Below are positions 10,248-18,422 of a stretch of 64,000 nucleotides of DNA, piece by piece. The translations under genes were made by a program, and so were the position numbers. The notes beneath the pieces were generated by a model. That model had not been told where the DNA came from. It did not search any database and worked only from the letters and a program-made list of their open reading frames with translations. The stretch is from Deinococcus psychrotolerans (GTDB lineage: Bacteria > Deinococcota > Deinococci > Deinococcales > Deinococcaceae): contig NZ_CP034186.1 of the NCBI RefSeq assembly GCF_003860465.1, positions 186,001-250,000 on the forward strand. The letters run 5' to 3'. The stretch's first letter is position 1. Each line of letters starts with the position of its first letter.

Positions 10248-10264
10248 ATACCCCTGGGGGGTAT
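10248..10264. promoter_or_regulatory. Palindromic CsoR/CstR-like operator
   Basis: The sequence ATACCCCTGGGGGGTAT is a near-perfect inverted repeat of the ATACCCC...GGGGTAT type bound by CsoR-family regulators, including persulfide-sensing CstR. It lies 77 bp before the cstB-like gene and abuts a possible -35 box. I infer that it represses the sulfur operon until persulfides appear. No CsoR-family gene is in this window, so the repressor must be encoded elsewhere. Confidence 0.75.
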
Positions 10265-10294
10265 TTGACTTGGCCTTGGCTGCGGGGCTAGTGT
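10265..10294 (+). promoter_or_regulatory. Possible promoter of the persulfide operon
   Basis: TTGACT at 10265-10270 is followed after 17-18 bases by CTAGTGT, a poor -10 element. The -35 box directly abuts the palindromic operator, so repressor binding would block it. The -35 match is reasonable and the -10 match weak. Confidence 0.4.
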
Positions 10295-10340
10295 CAGATC
10301 AAAGGTCAGTCACTCTCTCTCTCGACCACCAGGAGATTCC

Positions 10341-11726
10341 ATGTACTTCAAACGCATCTATGACAGCGATCTGGCCCAAGCCTCATATATTGTCGGCTGC
10401 CAGAAAAACGGCACAGCCATCGTCATTGACCCGGCCCGCAATGCCCAGCAGTACGTCACTCTGGCCCAGCAAGAAGGGCTGATCATCACCCACGTCACCG
10501 AAACCCACATTCACGCTGATTACCTCAGCGGCGCACGCGAACTGGCTGAGCAGACCGGAGCCGCCCTGCTGCTCTCCGCCGAGGGTAGCCCCGACTGGAG
10601 CTACACCTTTGACCACGAAGCCCTACATGACGGCGACAGTATCGCACTGGGCAATATCACCCTGAAGGTGCTGCACACCCCCGGCCACACACCCGAACAC
10701 CTTTCCTTCCTGATCACAGATGGAGCGCGGGGGGATCAGCCGAGCATTCTGCTGACCGGCGACTTCGTATTTGTGGGTGATCTGGGCCGCCCCGATCTGC
10801 TGGACGAGGCGGCAGGCGGAGTGGATACCCGCTTTGAGGGCGCGAAGCAGATGTTCGCCTCGCTGCGCGGCAAATTCCTGACCCTGCCAGATTTCGTGCA
10901 GGTCTGGCCCGGACACGGCTCGGGCAGCGCGTGTGGCAAGGCGCTGGGCGCAGTGGAAAGCACCACCGTCGGCTACGAACGCGCCCTGAGCTGGTGGTCG
11001 CCGCTGGTTCAGAGCGGTGATGAGTCGGCCTTTGTGGACGAACTGCTGTCTGGTCAGCCGGACGCGCCCGCCTACTTCGGCAGAATGAAGATGCAGAACA
11101 AGGCCGGCCCAGCGCTGCTTGGAACTCCCGAGCCGCTGGGGCCGTTGTCGCCCGCTCAGGTTCAGCAGGCCATTGCAGGCGGGGCCAGAGTGCTGGATAC
11201 CCGCTCGCGGGAGGACTTCCAGCAGGGTGCGCTTCCCGGTTCCATTCACCTCCCGGCGGGCAAGACCTTCGAAACCTGGGCGGGCTGGCTGCTTGATCCC
11301 AAGCAGGACTATGTCCTCGTTGCTGGCGACGCTGAGCGGGCAGAGGCCCTGCATCAACGCCTGTGGATGGTTGGCGTAGACCATGTTGCCGGTTTTATCG
11401 CCTCGTTTGGCAGCCTAAAACTGGAGTCGCAGGCAGCGGTTCCCGTTGACCAGATTCCCAGTCTCCAGAGCGCCTACATCCTGGATGTGCGGGCCAAAAG
11501 CGAATATGCCGCCGGACACCTGCCGGAGGCCCACCAACTACATGCAGGCCGCCTGATGGCCCATCTGGACGAATTGCCCCGCGACAAGCAGATGGTCGTG
11601 CATTGCCAGAGTGGGGCCAGAAGCGCCGCCGCCGTCAGCTTGCTGCGGGCCGAGGGCTTTGACAACGTGACCGAACTGGCAGGCGGCTACGAAGCTTGGG
11701 CGCGTCAGTCTGAACCGGTGGGCTGA
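10341..11726 (+). CDS. cstB: Persulfide dioxygenase-rhodanese fusion, CstB-like
   Basis: A 461-residue multidomain enzyme. Residues 1-240 form a metallo-beta-lactamase fold with [11 protein letters not shown] near residue 54, HTPGHTPEH and [15 protein letters not shown], the persulfide dioxygenase signature. A first rhodanese-like domain (about 270-350) has no catalytic cysteine. A second (about 365-455) has an active-site loop, [11 protein letters not shown]. This is the architecture of CstB, which oxidises low-molecular-weight persulfides to thiosulfate. AGGAG lies 5 bases before the ATG. It is the first gene of an apparent seven-gene plus-strand sulfur run whose members overlap or nearly touch, and it follows a CsoR/CstR-like operator. 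Confidence 0.9.
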   Translation: MYFKRIYDSDLAQASYIVGCQKNGTAIVIDPARNAQQYVTLAQQEGLIITHVTETHIHADYLSGARELAEQTGAALLLSAEGSPDWSYTFDHEALHDGDSIALGNITLKVLHTPGHTPEHLSFLITDGARGDQPSILLTGDFVFVGDLGRPDLLDEAAGGVDTRFEGAKQMFASLRGKFLTLPDFVQVWPGHGSGSACGKALGAVESTTVGYERALSWWSPLVQSGDESAFVDELLSGQPDAPAYFGRMKMQNKAGPALLGTPEPLGPLSPAQVQQAIAGGARVLDTRSREDFQQGALPGSIHLPAGKTFETWAGWLLDPKQDYVLVAGDAERAEALHQRLWMVGVDHVAGFIASFGSLKLESQAAVPVDQIPSLQSAYILDVRAKSEYAAGHLPEAHQLHAGRLMAHLDELPRDKQMVVHCQSGARSAAAVSLLRAEGFDNVTELAGGYEAWARQSEPVG

Positions 11727-11727
11727 A

Positions 11728-12075
11728 GTGCTGACTTGGTTCAAAAAACTGCTGGGCAGCGGCGCTGAAACCCATCATGTGTCGGCGGCAGAAGCCCAGC
11801 TACTCGTGCAGGGCGGCGCACTGCTTGTCGACGTGCGCTCCAAAGCTGAGCGTCAAATCTTACTTATTCCGGGCAGCAAGCACCTTCCACTAGAGCAGGT
11901 GGGCCATCCGCCCGCTTCGTTTGCCAGTGATAGGGTCATCATCTGCCAGTGCGCCAGCGGTCACCGATCAGGTCTGGCCGCTCGGCAACTCCGGGCGCAA
12001 GGCTTCGATGCCCGCAGCTTATCCGGTGGCATCACCGCCTGGAAGAACGCGGGCTTTCCGGTGAAGAAGGGATGA
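11728..12075 (+). CDS. Single-domain rhodanese sulfurtransferase
   Basis: A 115-residue protein starting with GTG one base after the upstream stop. It has the rhodanese CDC25-like motif LLVDVRSKAER and the catalytic loop CASGHRSG, with an available cysteine. It would move sulfane sulfur between persulfide carriers. Its C-terminus (GGITAWKNAGFPV) is typical of the family. The stop overlaps the start of the next rhodanese (ATGA), so the pair is probably translationally coupled. Confidence 0.9.
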   Translation: MLTWFKKLLGSGAETHHVSAAEAQLLVQGGALLVDVRSKAERQILLIPGSKHLPLEQVGHPPASFASDRVIICQCASGHRSGLAARQLRAQGFDARSLSGGITAWKNAGFPVKKG

Positions 12076-12407
12076 CCGTGCAAGACATTTTTCCGGCGGA
12101 AATCAGCTTAGGGCAGCGGCGCGGCGCAAGGCTCATCGACGTTCGTGAGCCAGCCGAGTATGAATGTGGGCATCTGCCCGGTGCCGTCAACATTCCCCTT
12201 GCCAAATTGAGAGGCAACCAGGAATTCGGTGGCTCTCCCGTTGTTCTGGTCTGTGCCAGGGATTCCCGGAGCGCCCAAGCCGCCGCGCTGCTCTTGGAGG
12301 CCGGACACGCTGACGTCGCCAATCTGCTGGGCGGCACCCTCGGCTGGATGCAGGAACACCGCCCGGTTGACTTTCTGCCGGTTGAAGCGGCCCAAAGTCA
12401 AGCATGA
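12072..12407 (+). CDS. Second single-domain rhodanese
   Basis: Starting at the overlapping ATG at 12072, this 111-residue protein has LIDVREPAEYECGHLPGAVNIP and the active loop VLVCARDSRSA with a cysteine. A longer frame begins upstream but runs inside the previous gene. The different loop sequences suggest that the two tandem rhodaneses use different donors or acceptors. It belongs to the persulfide operon. Confidence 0.88.
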   Translation: MTVQDIFPAEISLGQRRGARLIDVREPAEYECGHLPGAVNIPLAKLRGNQEFGGSPVVLVCARDSRSAQAAALLLEAGHADVANLLGGTLGWMQEHRPVDFLPVEAAQSQA

Positions 12408-12432
12408 GCAGCACGGATTCAGGTGAAGCGCC

Positions 12433-13253
<821 letters not shown>

Positions 13254-13257
<4 letters not shown>

Positions 13258-13811
13258 TGACCTTTTTTTTCTCCGCCTGGCCCTGGTATATCAGCGGGCC
13301 ACTGATCGGGCTGATGGTGCCGCTGCTGCTGCTGCTCGGCAACAAGACCTTCGGGATTAGCGCCAATTTGAGACATGCCTGCGCAATCCTGCTGCCCAAG
13401 AACGTCAAACCCAGCTTCTTCCGCTATGACTGGCGCGGGGAGAAATGGAATCTGATGTTCGCGGGCGGTCTGATTCTGGGCGGGCTGTTGGCTGGGCTGA
13501 TCTTCGCCAACCCAGAACCGACGCGCCTCAGCGCCGGGGCCATCGGCTCGCTGCAAGACCTTGGGGTTAGACTCAGCCCCGGATTGGTGCCGCCCGAACT
13601 GCTCGATCTGCGCCGCCCAGTCGTCTGGCTGATTCTCTCGCTGTCTGGCCTGTTGGTGGGCTTTGGCACGCGCTACGGTGGCGGCTGCACCAGCGGTCAC
13701 GCCATCACCGGCCTGTCTACCCTGCAATTTCCCAGTCTGGTTGCCACCGTCAGCTTTTTCGCGGGCGGCATCCTGAGTGCCAACATTCTCCTGCCGCTGC
13801 TGCTCAAGTAG
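13254..13811 (+). CDS. YeeE/YedE-family sulfur transporter, first half
   Basis: A 185-residue membrane protein whose start (ATGATGA) overlaps the upstream stop. It carries the conserved [14 protein letters not shown] motif near residue 140, with the cysteine used by YeeE/TsuA-type thiosulfate importers, and the N-terminal [14 protein letters not shown] segment. The longer frame from 12810 is out-of-frame overlap with the exporter gene. With the next gene it forms a split (PmpA/PmpB-like) transporter of thiosulfate or another sulfur species. Confidence 0.87.
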
Positions 13812-13837
13812 CGCCCCCAACTTCAAAGGACTCCGTT

Positions 13838-14302
13838 TTGATTTCCAGCACTCCTACCAGAACCGAATCTCAGGCCCCGGCTTCCACCCTTTCCCTCCTC
13901 GCTTATCTGCTGGCTGGAACCTTCTTCGGCGTCGTTCTGGTCAAGAGCGAGGCCGCCAGTTGGTACCGCATTCAGGAGATGTTCCACTTTCAGTCGTTTC
14001 ACATGTACGGCCTGATCGGTTCAGCCGTGCTGACGGGCATGCTGACCACCGGGCTGCTCCGGCATTTTCGAGCACGCTCGCTGGACGGCCAGGCCATCAA
14101 GATTCAGCACAAGGCCCCCGGACTGCCCCGTTACGTCTTCGGGGGCCTGACGTTCGGCCTCGGCTGGGGTCTGGCAGGTGTCTGTCCAGGGCCGATTTTT
14201 ACCTTACTCGGCAGCGGCATCTGGGCCATGCTGATCGTGCTCCTCTTTGCCCTGATCGGCACTTGGTTGTATGGGGTGCTGCGGAACCGCTTACCGCATT
14301 GA
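13838..14302 (+). CDS. YeeE/YedE-family sulfur transporter, second half (DUF6691-like)
   Basis: A 154-residue membrane protein with the second-half signature [15 protein letters not shown] near residue 110, containing the conserved cysteine. It completes the split transporter begun in the preceding gene, 26 bp upstream. The start is a TTG with AAAGGA 7 bases upstream; no better ATG lies nearby. Import of thiosulfate next to exporters and rhodaneses fits a sulfane-sulfur cycling role. Confidence 0.85.
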   Translation: MISSTPTRTESQAPASTLSLLAYLLAGTFFGVVLVKSEAASWYRIQEMFHFQSFHMYGLIGSAVLTGMLTTGLLRHFRARSLDGQAIKIQHKAPGLPRYVFGGLTFGLGWGLAGVCPGPIFTLLGSGIWAMLIVLLFALIGTWLYGVLRNRLPH

Positions 14303-14307
14303 GCGCA

Positions 14308-14324
14308 ACCTGAAACTTTCAGGT
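14308..14324. terminator. 17-bp palindrome between convergent genes
   Basis: ACCTGAAA-C-TTTCAGGT is a perfect inverted repeat with one central base, lying exactly between the stops of the transporter and the DsrE-like gene. The short loop and lack of a T-run make it a weak terminator; it could also be a protein-binding site. Confidence 0.35.
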
Positions 14325-14659
14325 CAGGGCTTGATGTAGGCAAACCCTTCCCTCTGAGCTTCAGCCAGCGCCACCACCCCGGCAGGCACCACCGTGACCC
14401 ATTTCGGAAGGTGCGCGGGATCAATGTCATGGCTTTTCAGAGAATTGGCGCAGGCTTGAAAGGCCACCTGTTTTTCGGCGGCCTCGGCCATTTTGGTCAG
14501 CAAGTCTGTACGGCCTAGGAAAGCATAAACGCCTGCCTCATTCGCCACAATGCGCAGAGAGATAGCTGGATAGTCGCGCAGCACGTTGGCGACGTTGCTC
14601 AAGGCGGCAGGCCAGCGATCGGCCTGGTCGATGTGCAGCACCAGTTTCAAGTTAGTCAT
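14324..14659 (-). CDS. DsrE/DsrF-like sulfur-relay family protein
   Basis: A 111-residue protein starting at the ATG preceded by GGAGGAATAAAA; the frame runs further upstream without a ribosome site. The pattern KLVLHIDQADRWPAALSNVANVL then VVANEAGVYAFL, a mid-chain cysteine (FQACANSL) and VTVVPAGVVALAEAQREGFAYIKP matches small DsrE-family intracellular sulfur carriers (YchN/DsrE fold). It runs convergent to the sulfur operon and probably shares its physiology, carrying a persulfide on the cysteine. Confidence 0.75.
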   Translation of the reverse strand: MTNLKLVLHIDQADRWPAALSNVANVLRDYPAISLRIVANEAGVYAFLGRTDLLTKMAEAAEKQVAFQACANSLKSHDIDPAHLPKWVTVVPAGVVALAEAQREGFAYIKP

Positions 14660-14757
14660 TTTATTCCTCCTGAATAAGGATAGAGCCGTATTGAGGCGGT
14701 GTCCCTCCCCGGAGTGCCTCGGCTGGGACACCAGCATCTATTCAGGCCCGTTCTACA

Positions 14758-15180
14758 TCAGGCCAGTCTCCTGAGCATCAGGTTCCAGTACATGAAGGGC
14801 AGACCGTGCCGCTTGAGCAGGTACATGTCGTAGCGCTCCTTGGCCTGGTTGAACGGGAAGGACGGCGTCGCCTCGTTCTTGTCATTGAACTCGGCCAGAA
14901 TCAGCTTGCCGCGTCCAGTTACCAGCGGGCAGGAGCCGTACCCGTTGTAGATTTGGGTGAGAGGCTGCCCCCGAATCACTGCCGCCAGATTCCCTGCCAC
15001 CACCGGGGCCTGCTTGCGAATGGCCGCCCCGGTCTTGGCGTTGGGCGTGCCGATCACGTCACCCAGACCGAATACATTTTTGAAAGTGGGGTGTTGCAGG
15101 GTCGAGTGATCCACCGTCATCCAGCCTTTCAGTGGGCTGTCTTGCAGGGCCAGCGTGCTGACAGTGTTGCCTGTGCGACC
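14758..15180 (-). pseudogene. C-terminal remnant of a sulfide:quinone oxidoreductase
   Basis: About 140 residues match the end of type I/II-like SQR flavoproteins: [48 protein letters not shown] with the redox cysteine, then [17 protein letters not shown]. The roughly 250-residue N-terminus with the first FAD-binding segment and the other catalytic cysteine is missing. Upstream of about 15180 the sequence turns abruptly AT-rich and becomes the LysR promoter region, so a deletion or recombination joined them. The frame can be opened from an ATG at 15240, but the product could not be a working SQR. Confidence 0.85.
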
Positions 15181-15200
15181 AATAAAATCAAATCGTATTT

Positions 15201-15217
15201 CTATATAACAATTATAG
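15201..15217. promoter_or_regulatory. LysR-type binding box (T-N11-A)
   Basis: CTATA-N7-TATAG is an inverted repeat fitting the LysR-regulator consensus. It lies 44 bp before the LysR start codon, in the divergent region between lysR and the truncated SQR. It would serve autoregulation and control of the divergent gene. Confidence 0.5.
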
Positions 15218-15260
15218 GACTGGGCAATATTGTGGCCCACAATTCTGATAGCCTGACGCC

Positions 15261-16166
15261 GTGCGCATCAACCCGGATTATCTGGTGACCTTCAGTGCAG
15301 TGGCCGAGTTGGGGAGTGTCAGCAAGGCGGCTGAGTTTCTGCATCTCAGCCAGCCTGCTGTCTCCGGCCAGTTGCGGGCGCTGTCCGACGCGGTGGGAGC
15401 GCCGCTGTACACGCGTCACTCGCGCGGCGTTGCGCTGACCAGCGGCGGCCTTGAGTTGTTGCCGCTGGCCCAAGCGGTTGCCCGCAACATCCGGCGTGTG
15501 GGCGATCTGGCCCATCAAAACCGAAATCACCTCAAAAAACAGGTGCGGCTGGGCGTGTCCTGGACGCTGGCGACGCGGGCGGTTCATCTGGCCGCCCACT
15601 TTTCCGGCGACGCGTTGAAAGTCAGTTTGCACTCCGACCACACCCCACGCCTGATTCAGATGGTGGCGGACGGCGAACTTGACGCCACACTGGCGGTGGA
15701 CGCCTCGCACGCCTTGCCAGACGGCTTGGAAGCGCGGCGGTTTTCGAGTGAGGATCTGCGCTTGATCGTCCCTGGAGGACACCGCCTGGCGAAGATCGGT
15801 TACGTCAATCTGGGCGTTCTTCAAGACGAAACAGTGCTGTGGCCGATGCCCGAATCCTCGGTGCGGCGGCGTGCGGTGAAACTCCTGCGGGCCAGCGGCG
15901 TGACTCCGCAGCGCGAACTGGAACTGGGCAGCTTTCTGGCGCTCAAGGCCGCACTCGTCGAGGGTCTCGGGGTGGCCCTCCTGCCGCGCAGCATGGTGAG
16001 CCTAGAAATCACAGGCGGTCACCTGAGCAGCCTGGGGCTTGAAGCCAATGACATCACGCTCGGCTACCACGTGGTGTCTGCCCCACTCGCCATGTTGCCC
16101 GGCGCAGTGCGGGAAGTGCTGGAGCATCTGGGGCGCAGGCCATCTCCGAGCAGCGCCGACGCATGA
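15261..16166 (+). CDS. LysR-family transcriptional regulator
   Basis: A 301-residue protein with the LysR helix-turn-helix at residues about 5-60 ([33 protein letters not shown], cut here as read) and a periplasmic-binding-fold effector domain from about residue 90. It starts with GTG at 15261 and has no close ribosome site. It is divergent from the SQR stump and downstream of sulfur genes, so it probably sensed a sulfur compound and controlled SQR. With SQR broken, its present target is uncertain. Confidence 0.88.
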   Translation: MRINPDYLVTFSAVAELGSVSKAAEFLHLSQPAVSGQLRALSDAVGAPLYTRHSRGVALTSGGLELLPLAQAVARNIRRVGDLAHQNRNHLKKQVRLGVSWTLATRAVHLAAHFSGDALKVSLHSDHTPRLIQMVADGELDATLAVDASHALPDGLEARRFSSEDLRLIVPGGHRLAKIGYVNLGVLQDETVLWPMPESSVRRRAVKLLRASGVTPQRELELGSFLALKAALVEGLGVALLPRSMVSLEITGGHLSSLGLEANDITLGYHVVSAPLAMLPGAVREVLEHLGRRPSPSSADA

Positions 16167-16464
16167 GAGCACAAAAGGCGAATGGCTTGACCCTCAATAT
16201 CTAGGGGTATAGAGCAGGCCAAGATATCAAGAATATGGGGGTGGCATGAACGACTGGATCGCTGCCGGTTCTCCCATCAAGCGCTGACCCGGCCACGTTT
16301 GACGCAAACGCCATGAATCTGACGGCTGGTAAACTTGAGCTGGCAGAGCCTGACGCTGTTGTTGAGGGTGATGGCGTGGTTGGGTCTGGCCCATTTTGTT
16401 CACGCTGAACGCACTTGCTAGGATTGGGTGGTGGGTAGCAGAAGGCCGCCGTTAGAGAACCTGC
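16167..16464. other. Intergenic region with a degenerate CsoR-like half-site
   Basis: AGGGGTATAG at 16203-16212 is the exact reverse complement of the first ten bases (CTATACCCCT) of the operator region before the cstB-like gene, but the second half is not conserved. It is followed by a GGGGGTGG site and a 13-codon ORF (ATG at 16246) that stops at once, as if the start of a lost gene. Nothing else is recognisable. Confidence 0.4.
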
Positions 16465-17190
16465 TCATTTCTGCATAGCTGGGGTTTCAAGCAGTTTCAC
16501 CATCACGTTGTAGCCGAGCTGGCGGGCATGTTGAAGCGGTGTCACGCCGTTCTTGTCACCCAGGCTGCGGTCTGCGCCGTGCGAGAGCAGTTCGCGCACG
16601 ATTTCGGTGTGGGTGGGACCACCGTCGCCCAGAATCACCGCTTCCAGCAAGGCCGTCCAACCCAGATTATTGACATGATTCACGTTGATCTTGGTGGTGG
16701 CCAGCAACTCGCGCACGTACGGCAAGTGGCCCCGGTCGGCAGCGGGGATCAGGGCAGTGCCGCCGTAGCGGTTGGTGCGGGTCAGATCAGGCTTGGCCCT
16801 GAGCACCTCACGCAGCATGGCCACGCTGCCCGTTTCACCCGTGATGAGCAAGGCATTGTTGCGCTGATCATCCTGCAAGTCGGGATCGGCCCCCGCCGCA
16901 ATGAGGGCGCGGGCCACCGAGACGTGATCACCCTTGGCTGCCCAGGTCAGGGCCGTGCGCCGACCCGAATCTGACGCGTTGACGGACGCGCCTGCGTTCA
17001 GCGCAGCTTGGATCCGCGCCAGATCTCCATTTTGAGCGGCCTGGAGCAGCTGTGCATTCAGTTGAGTTTGATGCTGTGAAACGTTCACCGTTCTCCCCTT
17101 GGCGCTGACTGTGCTGAAAGGCGTCGGAAAGCTGCTCAGCACAATTATCCCAAATATCAGTCCCCTGGCCGCCATCACGCGCCCTGGCAT
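16465..17190 (-). CDS. Exported ankyrin-repeat protein
   Basis: A 241-residue protein with an N-terminal hydrophobic signal (about residues 6-30) and four to five ankyrin repeats, seen as DLARIQAALNAGASVNASD, TALTWAAKGDHVSVARALIAAGADPD, TALIPAADRGHLPYVRELL and TPLQHARQLGYNVMVKLL. Ankyrin repeats bind proteins; bacterial periplasmic forms often accompany catalases or heme proteins. It starts one base after the stop of the GlcG/HbpS-like gene, which points to an operon. An internal ATG (17175) is an alternative start. Confidence 0.85.
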   Translation of the reverse strand: MPGRVMAARGLIFGIIVLSSFPTPFSTVSAKGRTVNVSQHQTQLNAQLLQAAQNGDLARIQAALNAGASVNASDSGRRTALTWAAKGDHVSVARALIAAGADPDLQDDQRNNALLITGETGSVAMLREVLRAKPDLTRTNRYGGTALIPAADRGHLPYVRELLATTKINVNHVNNLGWTALLEAVILGDGGPTHTEIVRELLSHGADRSLGDKNGVTPLQHARQLGYNVMVKLLETPAMQK

Positions 17191-17191
17191 T

Positions 17192-17693
17192 TTACTGGCC
17201 CAGCACCGTCGTGACAGCGTCGGTGCCGCATTTCTCGTCGGTCAGGCCGCTGGGTGCGCCGCCCACGCCCACCGCGCCCACCACTGCGCCGCCGACCCGG
17301 ATTGGTGCGCCGCCCGCCAGCACCAGGTAGCCGGGAATATCGGCCAGTGCCGGATTATTGGGCAGGTTCTTGGCAATGTCGCTGGTCAGCGCTCTGGCAC
17401 TGGCGCTGGTAAACGCCTTACCGGAGCTGGCCCCCAACGTGTGCGGCCCGGCGTTCTCGGAACGGGCCACAGCCAGGGTCACGCCGCTGCGGATCCACCA
17501 CGGTGGCGCTGACGTTGTAGCCGAGTTGTGCACAGTTATTCACGGCCAGCGTGGCAATCCGGCTGGCGGCGCTCAGACTCAAGCTGGCTGGGGACACCGT
17601 GGCGGTGGTCGCCAGATTGATCGGTGTGGGCGTAGTCTGGGCGGCAGCGAGTGAAATGACGGAAACGGTCAGCAGAGCAGTCAGGGTCTTCAT
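17192..17693 (-). pseudogene. GlcG/HbpS-like exported protein, frameshifted
   Basis: From the ATG at 17693 (AAGAGGC site upstream) the frame encodes a signal peptide ending AAAQ and the first half of a GlcG/HbpS heme-binding-like domain (ASRIATLAVNNCAQLGYNVSATVVD). The second half (RSGVTLAVARSENAGPHTLGAS, then IPGYLVLAGGAPIRVGGAVVGAVGVGG) continues in another frame. Removing one base of the GGATCC at 17491-17496 restores a continuous VVDRSGVTL reading. The gene is therefore either inactivated by one inserted base or carries a sequencing error. It sits just upstream of the ankyrin gene. Confidence 0.85.
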
Positions 17694-17786
17694 GCCTCTT
17701 ATCTTGCGGCCAGCACGCAGAAAACGGTATCCGGACAATTCGCGCAAGCTCTCCGTAAAACTACGGAGGAGAGAAAGCCAACGTCT

Positions 17787-18422
17787 TCAGATCTCCTCTC
17801 CCTCCAGTGCCAGGCGGATCACCTCGGCCAGCGACTCGGCTTCCAGTTTGGCGAAGAGGCTGGCGCGGTGCGTTTCCACGGTGCGGGCGGAGATGGCGAG
17901 CGTGCGGGCCGTCTGCTTGCTGGTCTGACCGTCCAGAATGCCCCGCAAAACGTCGTGTTCGCGGGCGGTCAGGCGCGAGAGGCGTTCGCGGGCCTGACCA
18001 TTCGCCGCCCGGCGCTGACGCCCCCGCAGGTGCTGGCGCACGGCCCGCTGAACAGCTTCAAGCAGCTCGGTCTCGTCTACTGGCTTGCTCAGGAAGTCCG
18101 CCGCGCCCTGACGAAAGGCCCGGCGGCACAGCTCCACGTCAGCGTGACCGGTCAGCAGGATCACGGGTAGATCCACACCACGCTCCTGAAGGCGGAGTTG
18201 CAATTGCAGGCCGCTGATATACGGCATACGAATATCCAGAAGCAGGCAGCCGATGGAGGGCGGCCCCTCAGCTTCTAGGGCGCGTTCCAACTCCAAGCCG
18301 TCGGCAAAGGAACGCACGTTCAGGCCGACGGTGCCCAGCAAAAACCCCAGCGCGTCCCGCACCGCGTCATCGTCGTCGACCAGGTAAACGGTCGGTTCCA
18401 GCAGCAAAAGCGGCTCAGTCAC
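17787..18422 (-). CDS. Two-component response regulator, FixJ/NarL type
   Basis: A 211-residue protein. The receiver domain (1-125) has the acidic cluster VDDDD near residue 16, the phosphoacceptor Asp63 in LLLDIRMP, Thr in LLTGHAD and Lys in FLSKPVDE. A LuxR-type helix-turn-helix follows (LTAREHDVLRGILDGQTSKQTA, about 150-205). The pattern is closest to FixJ. The GTG start overlaps the end of the kinase gene by 8 bp, so the pair is co-expressed. Targets are not known; the neighbouring sulfur and heme-protein genes are candidates. Confidence 0.9.
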   Translation of the reverse strand: MTEPLLLLEPTVYLVDDDDAVRDALGFLLGTVGLNVRSFADGLELERALEAEGPPSIGCLLLDIRMPYISGLQLQLRLQERGVDLPVILLTGHADVELCRRAFRQGAADFLSKPVDETELLEAVQRAVRQHLRGRQRRAANGQARERLSRLTAREHDVLRGILDGQTSKQTARTLAISARTVETHRASLFAKLEAESLAEVIRLALEGEEI

